In this document: one piece after another, positions 43,597-49,681 of the stretch
Position numbering within the stretch: the first letter of the stretch is position 1
How the letters are laid out: each line of letters opens with the position of its first letter
From: Shimia sp.
GTDB lineage: Bacteria > Pseudomonadota > Alphaproteobacteria > Rhodobacterales > Rhodobacteraceae
NCBI GenBank assembly: GCA_024224295.1
Contig: JAAENN010000377.1
Location: 1 to 49,681 of the forward strand
DNA length: 49,681 nt
Direction of reading: 5' to 3'
Position numbers and translations under genes: made by a program
Notes under the pieces: model-generated
Databases searched by the model: none
Seen by the model: only the letters and a program-made list of their open reading frames with translations
Told to the model about the DNA's origin: nothing

Positions 43597-44481
43597 ATGC
43601 GAGGCCGCACCGGGCGCCGACCGCTTTTGCAAGCGGAGCGCCACATTCCGGAAGTATTGCAAGAGTTTCTGGTTGATCTGGAAGCCACGCAAAACTCGGC
43701 GGAGGTTTGGGCGTTGATTGTTGATGTTGGGCGGACGCTGAATCTGCCTTTCATTGACTTCATCAGTGCGAGCAATTTTGAAGACTGGAAAAAGACGCTG
43801 TTTATCCGCACGTCTTATGACAGCACGTGGCTCAATAACTTCAACGAAGACCCTGACATTGCCAAATGGAGTTATTTCCGCGCCCATGCGGTGAACCATC
43901 TCACCCCGATCGCGGTTGGTCTCGAATTTATTGAGGAGTTCCACCATATGCCGCAGGCGCGTTACGCGGTGCTCGAAGAGGCTGCGCGACGCGGAATTCG
44001 TGCGGGGTTTTCAATCCCGTTGCGCTCTCATGCACCACCGCAGGCGGCGCTGATCACCTTTTGCGGGGATCATAGCCGGAGAGAAATGAAGCATATAATT
44101 CAAACACATGGTTGGGTTTTGCAAACCGTGGCAATGGCGGGGCATCAGGCTTACCTGTCTCACTTTTCCGCGGAGTTTACGACGCGGAACCGAATTTCTG
44201 ACAAGCAGCGTGAATTATTGGAGATGATTGGTTCCGGCTTACAGGACAAAGTGATCGCGGAACGCTTGGGAGTTACGGTGTCCGCCGTACGTCAGAGAAT
44301 GAAGAATCTTTTGAATAAGACAGGTTTGTCAAATCGTGCAGAATTGGCCGCATTGGCAATGAGTGCTGGTTTGGTGGACGATCCGCTTAATCGCATGAGC
44401 AGAGAGGACGGCGGAGTATTGGTGGAAATGGGGGTTCCTGCGACCACGCGGGCGCGGTACCGGTACCGAGACAAATCCTGA
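43597..44481 (+). CDS. LuxR-type regulator with autoinducer-binding-like domain, no luxI partner
   Basis: This 294-residue protein has an N-terminal autoinducer-binding-like domain (about 20-180) and a C-terminal LuxR helix-turn-helix (about 198-260: SDKQRELLEMIGSGLQDKVIAERLGVTVSAVRQRMKNLL). In the ligand region, aromatic residues around YDSTWLNNF (74-82) and WSYFRAHAV (91-99) replace the usual YxxxDPV pattern, and Asp-Pro is not in the expected place. A non-standard ligand is therefore likely. The last about 30 residues form a basic tail. No luxI is visible in the window. It follows the CII-like gene by 3 bases. Confidence 0.88.
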   Translation: MRGRTGRRPLLQAERHIPEVLQEFLVDLEATQNSAEVWALIVDVGRTLNLPFIDFISASNFEDWKKTLFIRTSYDSTWLNNFNEDPDIAKWSYFRAHAVNHLTPIAVGLEFIEEFHHMPQARYAVLEEAARRGIRAGFSIPLRSHAPPQAALITFCGDHSRREMKHIIQTHGWVLQTVAMAGHQAYLSHFSAEFTTRNRISDKQRELLEMIGSGLQDKVIAERLGVTVSAVRQRMKNLLNKTGLSNRAELAALAMSAGLVDDPLNRMSREDGGVLVEMGVPATTRARYRYRDKS

Positions 44482-44488
44482 TTTAAAT

Positions 44489-44519
44489 AAGGGTGGATCA
44501 GAGAACTGAACCACCCTTT
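44489..44519 (+). terminator. Terminator of the CII-like/LuxR operon
   Basis: AAGGGTGG (44489-44496) pairs perfectly with CCACCCTT (44511-44518), followed by TTC. The T-tail is short. Confidence 0.65.
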
Positions 44520-44836
44520 CGTCATGAAAAGACATACAAGGAAAATGTGCACGGGTGTGCATACTAACCTCCGCACGGGACAGCGCAGAGCAGAAGGGGA
44601 TCAGCAACCTATCACCTCACGAACCCATTGTCTCAGAACACCTGGGGAAGCATTACAGCGAGACAACGGCTCCCTCCATGGATGATGTTAGCGGATAAAC
44701 CAGTCCATGTCTGTCGTTTACCACTTGGCAAGGATCGTTACTTCGGGTGCAAATTTTGCTAGTTTTTTCCATTTAAACTGTCAAAAAGTACAGGTCACTC
44801 ACGGTGATATGACAAATTTTGCGAATCGTTGGCGCG
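44520..44836. other. Intergenic region between luxR-type and KAS III genes
   Basis: No supported gene in these 317 bases; a 53-codon frame from 44524 lacks a ribosome-binding site and family features. The decamer CAAATTTTGC appears twice at 44750-44759 and 44813-44822, 63 bp apart. TTGTCTC/GAGACAA (44628-44634, 44660-44666) and TGCAC-GGGT-GTGCA (44548-44561 region) are inverted repeats of unknown use. Confidence 0.4.
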
Positions 44837-45958
44837 TTAGTGGCGCTTCACCAAGACCGATCCAACGGAGTAGCCCGCTCCAAAGGAGCAGATCACGCCA
44901 AAATCCCCGGGTTGTAAGTCCGCCGAGTACTTTGAGAAGGCGATGATCGAGCCAGCGGAAGAGGTGTTTGCGTAATCCTGCAGGATGTTGGGTTGTTCAT
45001 CGGCATCCGGTGTGCGGCCTAGAACCTTTTTGCCAATGAAATCGTTCATCGACTTGTTGGCCTGATGCAGCCACAGACGACGCAGATTGTCAGGCGCTAC
45101 GCCTTCGGCCTCAATATGCGCCAGCATGTGGGTGGAGACCATCGGCACCACCTCTTTGAACACCTTGCGGCCGTTCTGCATGAACTGCATATCGCGGCGA
45201 TCGACAACGCCGTCCGGGCGTGAGCGGCGCAGGAAGCCGTTGTTGTTGCGGATGTTGTTGGAGAATTGCGTCGCGCAGCGGGTGGAGATGATCTCGAAAT
45301 AGGCGCCTTGGGCATCCTCTGCGCGCTCGATCACGGTGGCGGTGCAGACGTCACCAAAGATGAAGTGACAATCGCGGTCGCGCCATTCCAGGTGGCCGGA
45401 GCAGATTTCCGGGTTCACAACAATGGCTTTGCGTACGGAGCCAGAGCGGATCATGTCGGCAGCTGCCTGCAGGCCAAAAGTGGCCGACGAACAGGCGACG
45501 TTCATGTCAAAGGCAAAGCCACCCGCGCCCAGTTCTTTTTGAATTTCAATCGCTACCGCGGGATAGGCGCGCTCCATGTTGGAGGCGGCGCAGATCACCA
45601 GGTCGATCTCGGACGCGTCCACCTTGGCCTGGGCCAGCGCTTTGCTGCAGGCATCCAGCGCCATTTCGGTCATCACGCCAGGCTCATCGTCGCTGCGCTG
45701 GCGCAGCAGAGGGTGCATCACGTCGGGGTTCAGCACGCCCTCTTTGTCCAGAACATGGCGTTGCTCGATCCCGGAAGCTTTGAAGATAAACTCGCTGGAG
45801 GAATGTTGCAGCGGCTCCATTTCGCCCGCGGCAATCGCCTCGGCGTTTTGGGCGTTCATCTTGTCGGCGTATGCGTTGAAGGCTTCCACAAGCTCGTCGT
45901 TGGTGATGATCTGCTCGGGGGTGAAAACACCGGTGCCGGTGATGGCAGGCTGAAACAT
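44837..45958 (-). CDS. Beta-ketoacyl-ACP synthase III (FabH-like, long form)
   Basis: This 373-residue thiolase-fold synthase has the KAS III triad: Cys156 in MNVACSSATF, His298 in LWLHQANKSM, and Asn331 in YANTSSAG. It is about 55 residues longer than E. coli FabH, with an insertion after the first strand (about 25-60) that contains an acidic helix. It should condense an acyl-CoA with malonyl-ACP; the insertion suggests a substrate other than acetyl-CoA. ATG 45958 lies behind GAGG; an ATG four codons upstream is possible. A TetR gene lies upstream on the same strand. Confidence 0.92.
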   Translation of the reverse strand: MFQPAITGTGVFTPEQIITNDELVEAFNAYADKMNAQNAEAIAAGEMEPLQHSSSEFIFKASGIEQRHVLDKEGVLNPDVMHPLLRQRSDDEPGVMTEMALDACSKALAQAKVDASEIDLVICAASNMERAYPAVAIEIQKELGAGGFAFDMNVACSSATFGLQAAADMIRSGSVRKAIVVNPEICSGHLEWRDRDCHFIFGDVCTATVIERAEDAQGAYFEIISTRCATQFSNNIRNNNGFLRRSRPDGVVDRRDMQFMQNGRKVFKEVVPMVSTHMLAHIEAEGVAPDNLRRLWLHQANKSMNDFIGKKVLGRTPDADEQPNILQDYANTSSAGSIIAFSKYSADLQPGDFGVICSFGAGYSVGSVLVKRH

Positions 45959-46092
45959 ACTGGGCCTCACTAAGTTCTGGTGGGGCGCAGCTAGGCGTTA
46001 TTTGCGCCAAAAGGTCAAGAGTTTCCCCTAGGGCATGTTGGGGTTCGGCCTTGTTTTGCTGATTGACGGAAGGATGAGGGGCATAGCCCAAA

Positions 46093-46110
46093 CGCTTGCG
46101 GTTGCAAGCG
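46093..46110 (-). terminator. Hairpin after the tetR gene
   Basis: CGCTTGC (46093-46099) and GCAAGCG (46104-46110) form a perfect 7-bp stem around a 4-base loop, followed by TTTGGG on the minus strand. It may weakly separate the TetR gene from the KAS III gene. Confidence 0.45.
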
Positions 46111-46144
46111 CACGCCCGAGATTATTGGAGAATGAGAAGGTGGG

Positions 46145-46690
46145 TTAAGGCAGTGCCTTGTGAACCTGATCCGCAAGAAGGGCCTTGAGGGTGGCGGGCG
46201 GTGTGGACGCGCGGGTTTCGATGTGGTTGCGTACAACAGCGAAGCCGCCGCCGATGCAGAATGTCACTGTTGTGGGCGGCGCGGTGGTGCCCATGGCGGT
46301 GAGTTCGTGGGCCAGCAGACCTTCGAGGGCTTTGGTGAAGCGGGAAAACAGCACCACGTCTGACTGGCTGCGCGACACACGCATGAAGAAGCCGGGGTTT
46401 TCCAGGATGTGGTCCACCATCCAGTTTGTGGTGATGAAAGTGCCAGAAGAGGTGGTGTTGGCTTCCGCCTGCGGGATTAGTTCCGCCAGAACCGTCGAGA
46501 AGCCAAAGTCGAGTAGATCAAGCTTGGTTCCGAAATGCGCATAGAAAGAGGAACGCGCTACATCTGCGCTCTCGCAGATCATCTTAACTGGGATGTCGTC
46601 CCAACTGTAGCTTTGCAGCAGGCCCTGGAGCGCAGTCCAAAGAGCGTTCTGTGTACGGGCAATGCGGCGATCTGGCGATTTTTCGGACAC
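46145..46690 (-). CDS. TetR/AcrR-family transcriptional regulator
   Basis: This protein of about 181 residues has the TetR N-terminal helix-turn-helix: RRIARTQNALWTALQGLL, then IPVKMICESADVARSSFYAHFGTK (core within 30-55), and a helical ligand-binding C-terminal domain. The GTG at 46690 was chosen because it gives a usual TetR N-terminus; an ATG 22 codons upstream (46756) is an alternative. It lies just upstream of the KAS III gene on the same strand and divergent from a membrane protein gene; either may be a target. Confidence 0.85.
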   Translation of the reverse strand: MSEKSPDRRIARTQNALWTALQGLLQSYSWDDIPVKMICESADVARSSFYAHFGTKLDLLDFGFSTVLAELIPQAEANTTSSGTFITTNWMVDHILENPGFFMRVSRSQSDVVLFSRFTKALEGLLAHELTAMGTTAPPTTVTFCIGGGFAVVRNHIETRASTPPATLKALLADQVHKALP

Positions 46691-46850
46691 GGTTGGCTCT
46701 TGGTGTTGGAAAACGGTCAGCCTGTGCGTGGCGTGTCGTTCTTTGAGGGAAAACAACGGGCTAGTGGCAGGTGTGAGTTCAATACAGAAACCTGCGGTTG
46801 CTGGCCACCGGAAGGTGATGCCAAAGCAGGCGAAAGACAGGATAAGAGAT

Positions 46851-47264
46851 ATGACACCAAGCCGATATGTGACCCTACAAAAAACCGTGTGCGTTTATGA
46901 TGTGCTGGCGTTGCTGCCATTCGCGCTGCCGCTTGTGAATGCGCAGCATTTGGCGACCATGGGGCAGGTCAACGCGGTGTTGGGCGGAGATTTTTGGCCG
47001 GTGTTTGACCCGATTCAGTTGATGATGGTGCAGCTTTTGGGGTTGATTGGCACCGGGTGGACAGTGTGGCGGTGGCGCAATGTCTCACGCGAGATTGGGG
47101 TGTTCGAAGGCGGGTTACGGTTCTTTGTGGTGGCTACGCTTACATGGGCGTTTGTGCAGACGGGGCAGCCACTGTTGTTGGTTTTTGCCGGGATCGACGT
47201 GGTGTTTGGTGCTGCACTAATGACAGGGCTGCGCCTGCGGGAGGCCAGCCCGGCAAACGTTTAG
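46851..47264 (+). CDS. Small integral membrane protein, unknown family
   Basis: This 137-residue protein shows four hydrophobic segments (about 12-30, 50-68, 85-103, 106-126) and a short polar start. No family was recognised. ATG 46851 has GGATAAGAG upstream; longer in-frame starts overlap the tetR promoter region and read poorly. It is divergent from the TetR gene and its stop overlaps that of convergent truA (TTAG shared), so its end is fixed. Confidence 0.75.
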   Translation: MTPSRYVTLQKTVCVYDVLALLPFALPLVNAQHLATMGQVNAVLGGDFWPVFDPIQLMMVQLLGLIGTGWTVWRWRNVSREIGVFEGGLRFFVVATLTWAFVQTGQPLLLVFAGIDVVFGAALMTGLRLREASPANV

Positions 47265-48025
47265 AACGGCGCGTCCGGATAGGTGACGCCGGCCAGATAA
47301 AGCCCCTGTGGCGGGCAGACCGGGCCGCAGGCGGCGCGGTTTTTGGCTTCAAGCGCGGTGGTGACGTCATCGGGCGTCCAGGCGCCTGCGCCCACACGTT
47401 CCAATGTGCCGACAAAGCTGCGGACCTGATTGTGTAGGAAGGAGCGAGCGCGGACGTGGAAGTGGATTTCCGGGCCGCCAATGGTTTCGACCTGTTCGAT
47501 GCGCAACTCGTCGAGTGTTTTCTGTGGGCTGGCGGCCTGACAGATAGAGCTGCGAAAAGTGGTGAAGTCGTGGTTTCCGATCAGGCGGTCGGCCCCAGCC
47601 TGCATGGCTTCTGGGTCCAGCTCATGTTTGACCTGCCAGACCAAGCCCGCCTGATGCGTGGCGGGGGCACGTCGCATCAAAATGCGGAACAGGTAGCGGC
47701 GCTCGGTGGCCGAAAAGCGCGCGTGCCAGTCATCTGCCACTTTGGCGCAGTTGGTTATCGCCACGGGGGCCGGTTTGAGTTGGAAGTTCAGTGCTTCTGA
47801 CAAGCGGAACGGGTCCCAGTTTTTTTCCATGTCGCAATGGGCCACTTGCGCAAGCCCATGCACGCCTGCATCTGTGCGCCCTGCGGCTGCGATGGTGTGT
47901 TCACGACGCTCCAGCTTGGCTAAAGCGTCCTCAACCGCGCCTTGCACAGAAGGCTGGTCCGCCTGCCTTTGCCATCCGGCAAAAGGGGCTCCGTGGTATT
48001 CAACTTGCAAAGCGTATCTGGGCAT
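47261..48025 (-). CDS. truA: tRNA pseudouridine synthase A
   Basis: This 254-residue enzyme makes pseudouridine at positions 38-40 of tRNA anticodon stems. The catalytic Asp52 is in [31 protein letters not shown] start residues (about 9-21) precede it, and [17 protein letters not shown] (about 192-208) is the second conserved block. Full length. It is convergent with the small membrane gene and divergent from ycjX. Confidence 0.97.
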   Translation of the reverse strand: MPRYALQVEYHGAPFAGWQRQADQPSVQGAVEDALAKLERREHTIAAAGRTDAGVHGLAQVAHCDMEKNWDPFRLSEALNFQLKPAPVAITNCAKVADDWHARFSATERRYLFRILMRRAPATHQAGLVWQVKHELDPEAMQAGADRLIGNHDFTTFRSSICQAASPQKTLDELRIEQVETIGGPEIHFHVRARSFLHNQVRSFVGTLERVGAGAWTPDDVTTALEAKNRAACGPVCPPQGLYLAGVTYPDAPF

Positions 48026-48134
48026 GGCGCGTGCGATAGCCCATTGGGCGGGGAATTTGAAGCCTTTCTGCCCACTGGAAATGGCCCGAGGGCGCGCTTA
48101 GGTTGGAGGCAAACCATGTAAAGGGGCCAAAAGC

Positions 48135-49547
48135 TTGGTCATTTCCTCACTTGCGGACGGCGTGGCCCGTCAGATTGAAGCGGCGTCTGATGCCGTCACA
48201 GGCGTGTTTGAGCCGGTGGTACGGCTGGGCGTGACCGGGTTGGCGCGCTCCGGCAAGACGGTGTTTATCACCTCGCTGGTTGCGAACCTGCTGGATCGTG
48301 GGCGCATGCCACAGTTGGTGGCCAATGCCGAAGGGCGCATTGAGGCGGCGTTTTTGCAGCCGCAGCCCGATGATCTGGTGCCGCGGTTTGATTTTGAGAC
48401 CCATCTGGCGGCGATGACAGGGCCTGCGCCGCAGTGGCCGGACAGCACGCGGGCTATTAGTGAGTTGCGGGTTTCGTTGCGGGTGCGGCCCAATGGGTTG
48501 TTGTCCGGTTTTCAAGGCGCACGCACGGTGCATCTGGATATTGTGGACTATCCGGGAGAGTGGCTGCTGGACCTTGGCTTGATGGACAAGAGCTTTGCTC
48601 AATGGAGCGCGGAGGTCTTGGACCGCATTGCTGGACGCGAGCAAGCCGCCGAGTATTTGGGGCTTGTGTCGGCCATGGATGGCGCTGCAGAGCTGGATGA
48701 GCCAAAAGCGCAGGCGCTGGCAGCGGCCTTTACCGAATACCTGCACGCCGCGCGGGGTGCGGGATATTCCGATTGTACTCCGGGTCGGTTTCTTTTGCCC
48801 GGGGACTTGGCGGGTTCTCCTGTGTTGACCTTTGCGCCGATGGCGGCGGTGGAGAAGCCGGGGCGGCGCTCGATGTGGCGGACATTTGAAAAGAGGTTTG
48901 AGGCCTATAAGGCTCAGGTGGTGAAGCCTTTTTTCCGCGATCATTTTGCACGGATCGATCGACAGGTGGTTTTGGTGGATGTGCTGGGCGCGATTCACGC
49001 CGGGCCGCGCGCAGTAGAGGACATGCGTGCCGGGCTGGCGGATACGCTGGCAACGTTCCGACCGGGACGGAATGCGTTTTTCACGCGTTTGCTGATGGGC
49101 AAGCGCGTGGAAAAAATCCTGTTTGCGGCCACCAAGGCGGATCACTTGCATCACAATCAGCATCCGCAACTGACCAACATCATGCAGGGGTTGACGAGAG
49201 AAGCGGCGGATCGGGCACAGTTTGCCGGAGCCAAGACAGAGGCGCTTTCATTGGCGTCTTTGCGGGCAACGGTAGAAGAGTCGGTGACCCACGAGGGGCG
49301 TAAGCTCGACTGCGTGCGGGGGCGCTTGTTGGAAGACGGGCGGCAGGCGGCGTTTTATCCAGGTACCTTGCCGCAGGACGCCAGCGCATTGCTAAATCCA
49401 GCCAAGGCAGGGGCGAAGCGCTGGTTGGAGCAGGACTATCAGGTGATGAAATTTGCACCCGCCGCCAATACCTTGCGGCCCGGTGATGGCCCTCCGCATA
49501 TCCGCATGGATCGCGCGGCACAGTTTTTGATTGGGGATGTGTTGTGA
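48135..49547 (+). CDS. YcjX-family P-loop GTPase-like protein
   Basis: This 470-residue protein belongs to the YcjX/DUF463 family of stress-related P-loop NTPases. The Walker A is GLARSGKTVFIT (about 35-46), and VHLDIVDYPGEWLLDL (about 130-145) a Walker-B-like region. A FAATKADHLHHNQHPQL stretch (about 332-348) is the G4-like motif. It starts at TTG with AAGGGG 8 bases upstream; an in-frame GTG at 48162 is less well placed. Its stop overlaps the GNAT GTG (GTGA). Known members respond to heat or phage shock; substrate unknown. Confidence 0.9.
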   Translation: MVISSLADGVARQIEAASDAVTGVFEPVVRLGVTGLARSGKTVFITSLVANLLDRGRMPQLVANAEGRIEAAFLQPQPDDLVPRFDFETHLAAMTGPAPQWPDSTRAISELRVSLRVRPNGLLSGFQGARTVHLDIVDYPGEWLLDLGLMDKSFAQWSAEVLDRIAGREQAAEYLGLVSAMDGAAELDEPKAQALAAAFTEYLHAARGAGYSDCTPGRFLLPGDLAGSPVLTFAPMAAVEKPGRRSMWRTFEKRFEAYKAQVVKPFFRDHFARIDRQVVLVDVLGAIHAGPRAVEDMRAGLADTLATFRPGRNAFFTRLLMGKRVEKILFAATKADHLHHNQHPQLTNIMQGLTREAADRAQFAGAKTEALSLASLRATVEESVTHEGRKLDCVRGRLLEDGRQAAFYPGTLPQDASALLNPAKAGAKRWLEQDYQVMKFAPAANTLRPGDGPPHIRMDRAAQFLIGDVL

Positions 49548-49681
49548 GCGTTGTGTTACGCAAAGCTGAGGACGGTGATGCAAAAGCGATGGCGATGATT
49601 TTGCAAGGCTGGTTGGAAGACACGTCTTGGATGCCGGTGTTGCATACCTTGGCCGACACTGAAGCCTTCTGTGGGCACCTC
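49544..49681 (+). CDS. GNAT-family acetyltransferase (3' partial)
   Basis: The frame begins with GTG 49544, overlaps the ycjX stop, and runs off the window end after 46 residues (LRKAEDGDAKAMAMIL, then WMPVLHTLADTEAF). This matches the N-terminus of GNAT acetyltransferases with their first beta strand and helix. The catalytic and acetyl-CoA-binding regions are outside the window, so the function is not further defined. Confidence 0.8.
   Translation, partial: MSVVLRKAEDGDAKAMAMILQGWLEDTSWMPVLHTLADTEAFCGHL

Noticed and set aside
44545..44562. Possible lux box near the luxR-type gene
   Set aside because: The TGCAC/GTGCA repeat is too short and imperfect to be called a 20-bp lux box.
44524..44685. 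A 53-codon frame starting at 44524
   Set aside because: No ribosome-binding site, overlaps inverted repeats and matches no family.
44707..44946. A 79-codon plus-strand frame overlapping the KAS III 3' end
   Set aside because: It runs into a well-supported gene on the other strand and its C-terminal part is arginine/serine-rich shadow translation.

Overview
The window is chromosomal DNA of an alphaproteobacterium, most likely of the Rhodobacterales (Roseobacter group). This rests on the moderately high GC content, dense ATGA-overlapped operons, and the style of many genes: the groESL promoter with a CIRCE element, a PurE-PurK pair, a lgt / SAM-methyltransferase / pgeF run, UbiK beside lgt, YbjN-ProC-CsaA, and YcjX. 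I saw no rRNA, tRNA, CRISPR array or insertion sequence.

Region 1 (1-10071, + strand) is one tightly overlapped operon for galactoside use. It holds two ABC sugar permeases (the first cut by the window edge), a GH36 alpha-galactosidase, an IlvD/Edd-type sugar-acid dehydratase, an SDR sugar dehydrogenase, 2-dehydro-3-deoxygalactonokinase, the KDPGal aldolase, an SMP-30 lactonase and a GH42 beta-galactosidase. Together these cover import, hydrolysis and the De Ley-Doudoroff oxidative route from galactose to pyruvate and glyceraldehyde 3-phosphate. A terminator follows at about 10.1 kb.

Region 2 (10.1-16.7 kb) is mixed housekeeping and accessory DNA: a MarR regulator with two TTCG-N4-CGAA palindromes upstream, coupled to an alpha/beta hydrolase; a Mn-type pyrophosphatase; a TraB/GumN protein; a DUF2161-type nuclease-fold protein; a quinone-reductase-like flavoprotein; and a VOC protein next to an AraC regulator.

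Region 3 (16.7-27.3 kb) has groES-groEL on the minus strand with a CIRCE operator, a promoter and several hairpins. It continues with a PAS(LOV-like)-GAF-GGDEF diguanylate cyclase, an alpha/beta hydrolase, rsgA, a secreted chalcone-isomerase-like protein, an EamA transporter behind three consecutive hairpins, a Nudix hydrolase, a secreted lipase-like protein and an orphan phnM.

Region 4 (27.8-32.1 kb, minus strand) is a four-gene cassette resembling alginate/cellulose O-acetylation modules (AlgF-, AlgI-, AlgJ- and AlgX-like) with no polymerase or other alginate gene in view. It is flanked by gene-poor stretches of about 460-510 bases and is the best candidate for an undescribed system here.

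Region 5 (32.5-42.7 kb) contains purE-purK, a 46-residue basic protein gene (34914-35054), pgeF, a MidA/NDUFAF7-like methyltransferase, lgt (probably starting at an ATT codon), ubiK, a PhzF-like protein, a cluster of DnaA boxes, ybjN-like, proC, csaA, a 2-hydroxyacid dehydrogenase and tdk.

Region 6 (43.1-49.7 kb) has a short leader ORF coupled to a phage-CII-like DNA-binding protein gene, then a LuxR-type regulator without a luxI partner. After these come a long-form KAS III, a TetR regulator, a small membrane protein, truA, ycjX and the start of a GNAT acetyltransferase cut by the window end.
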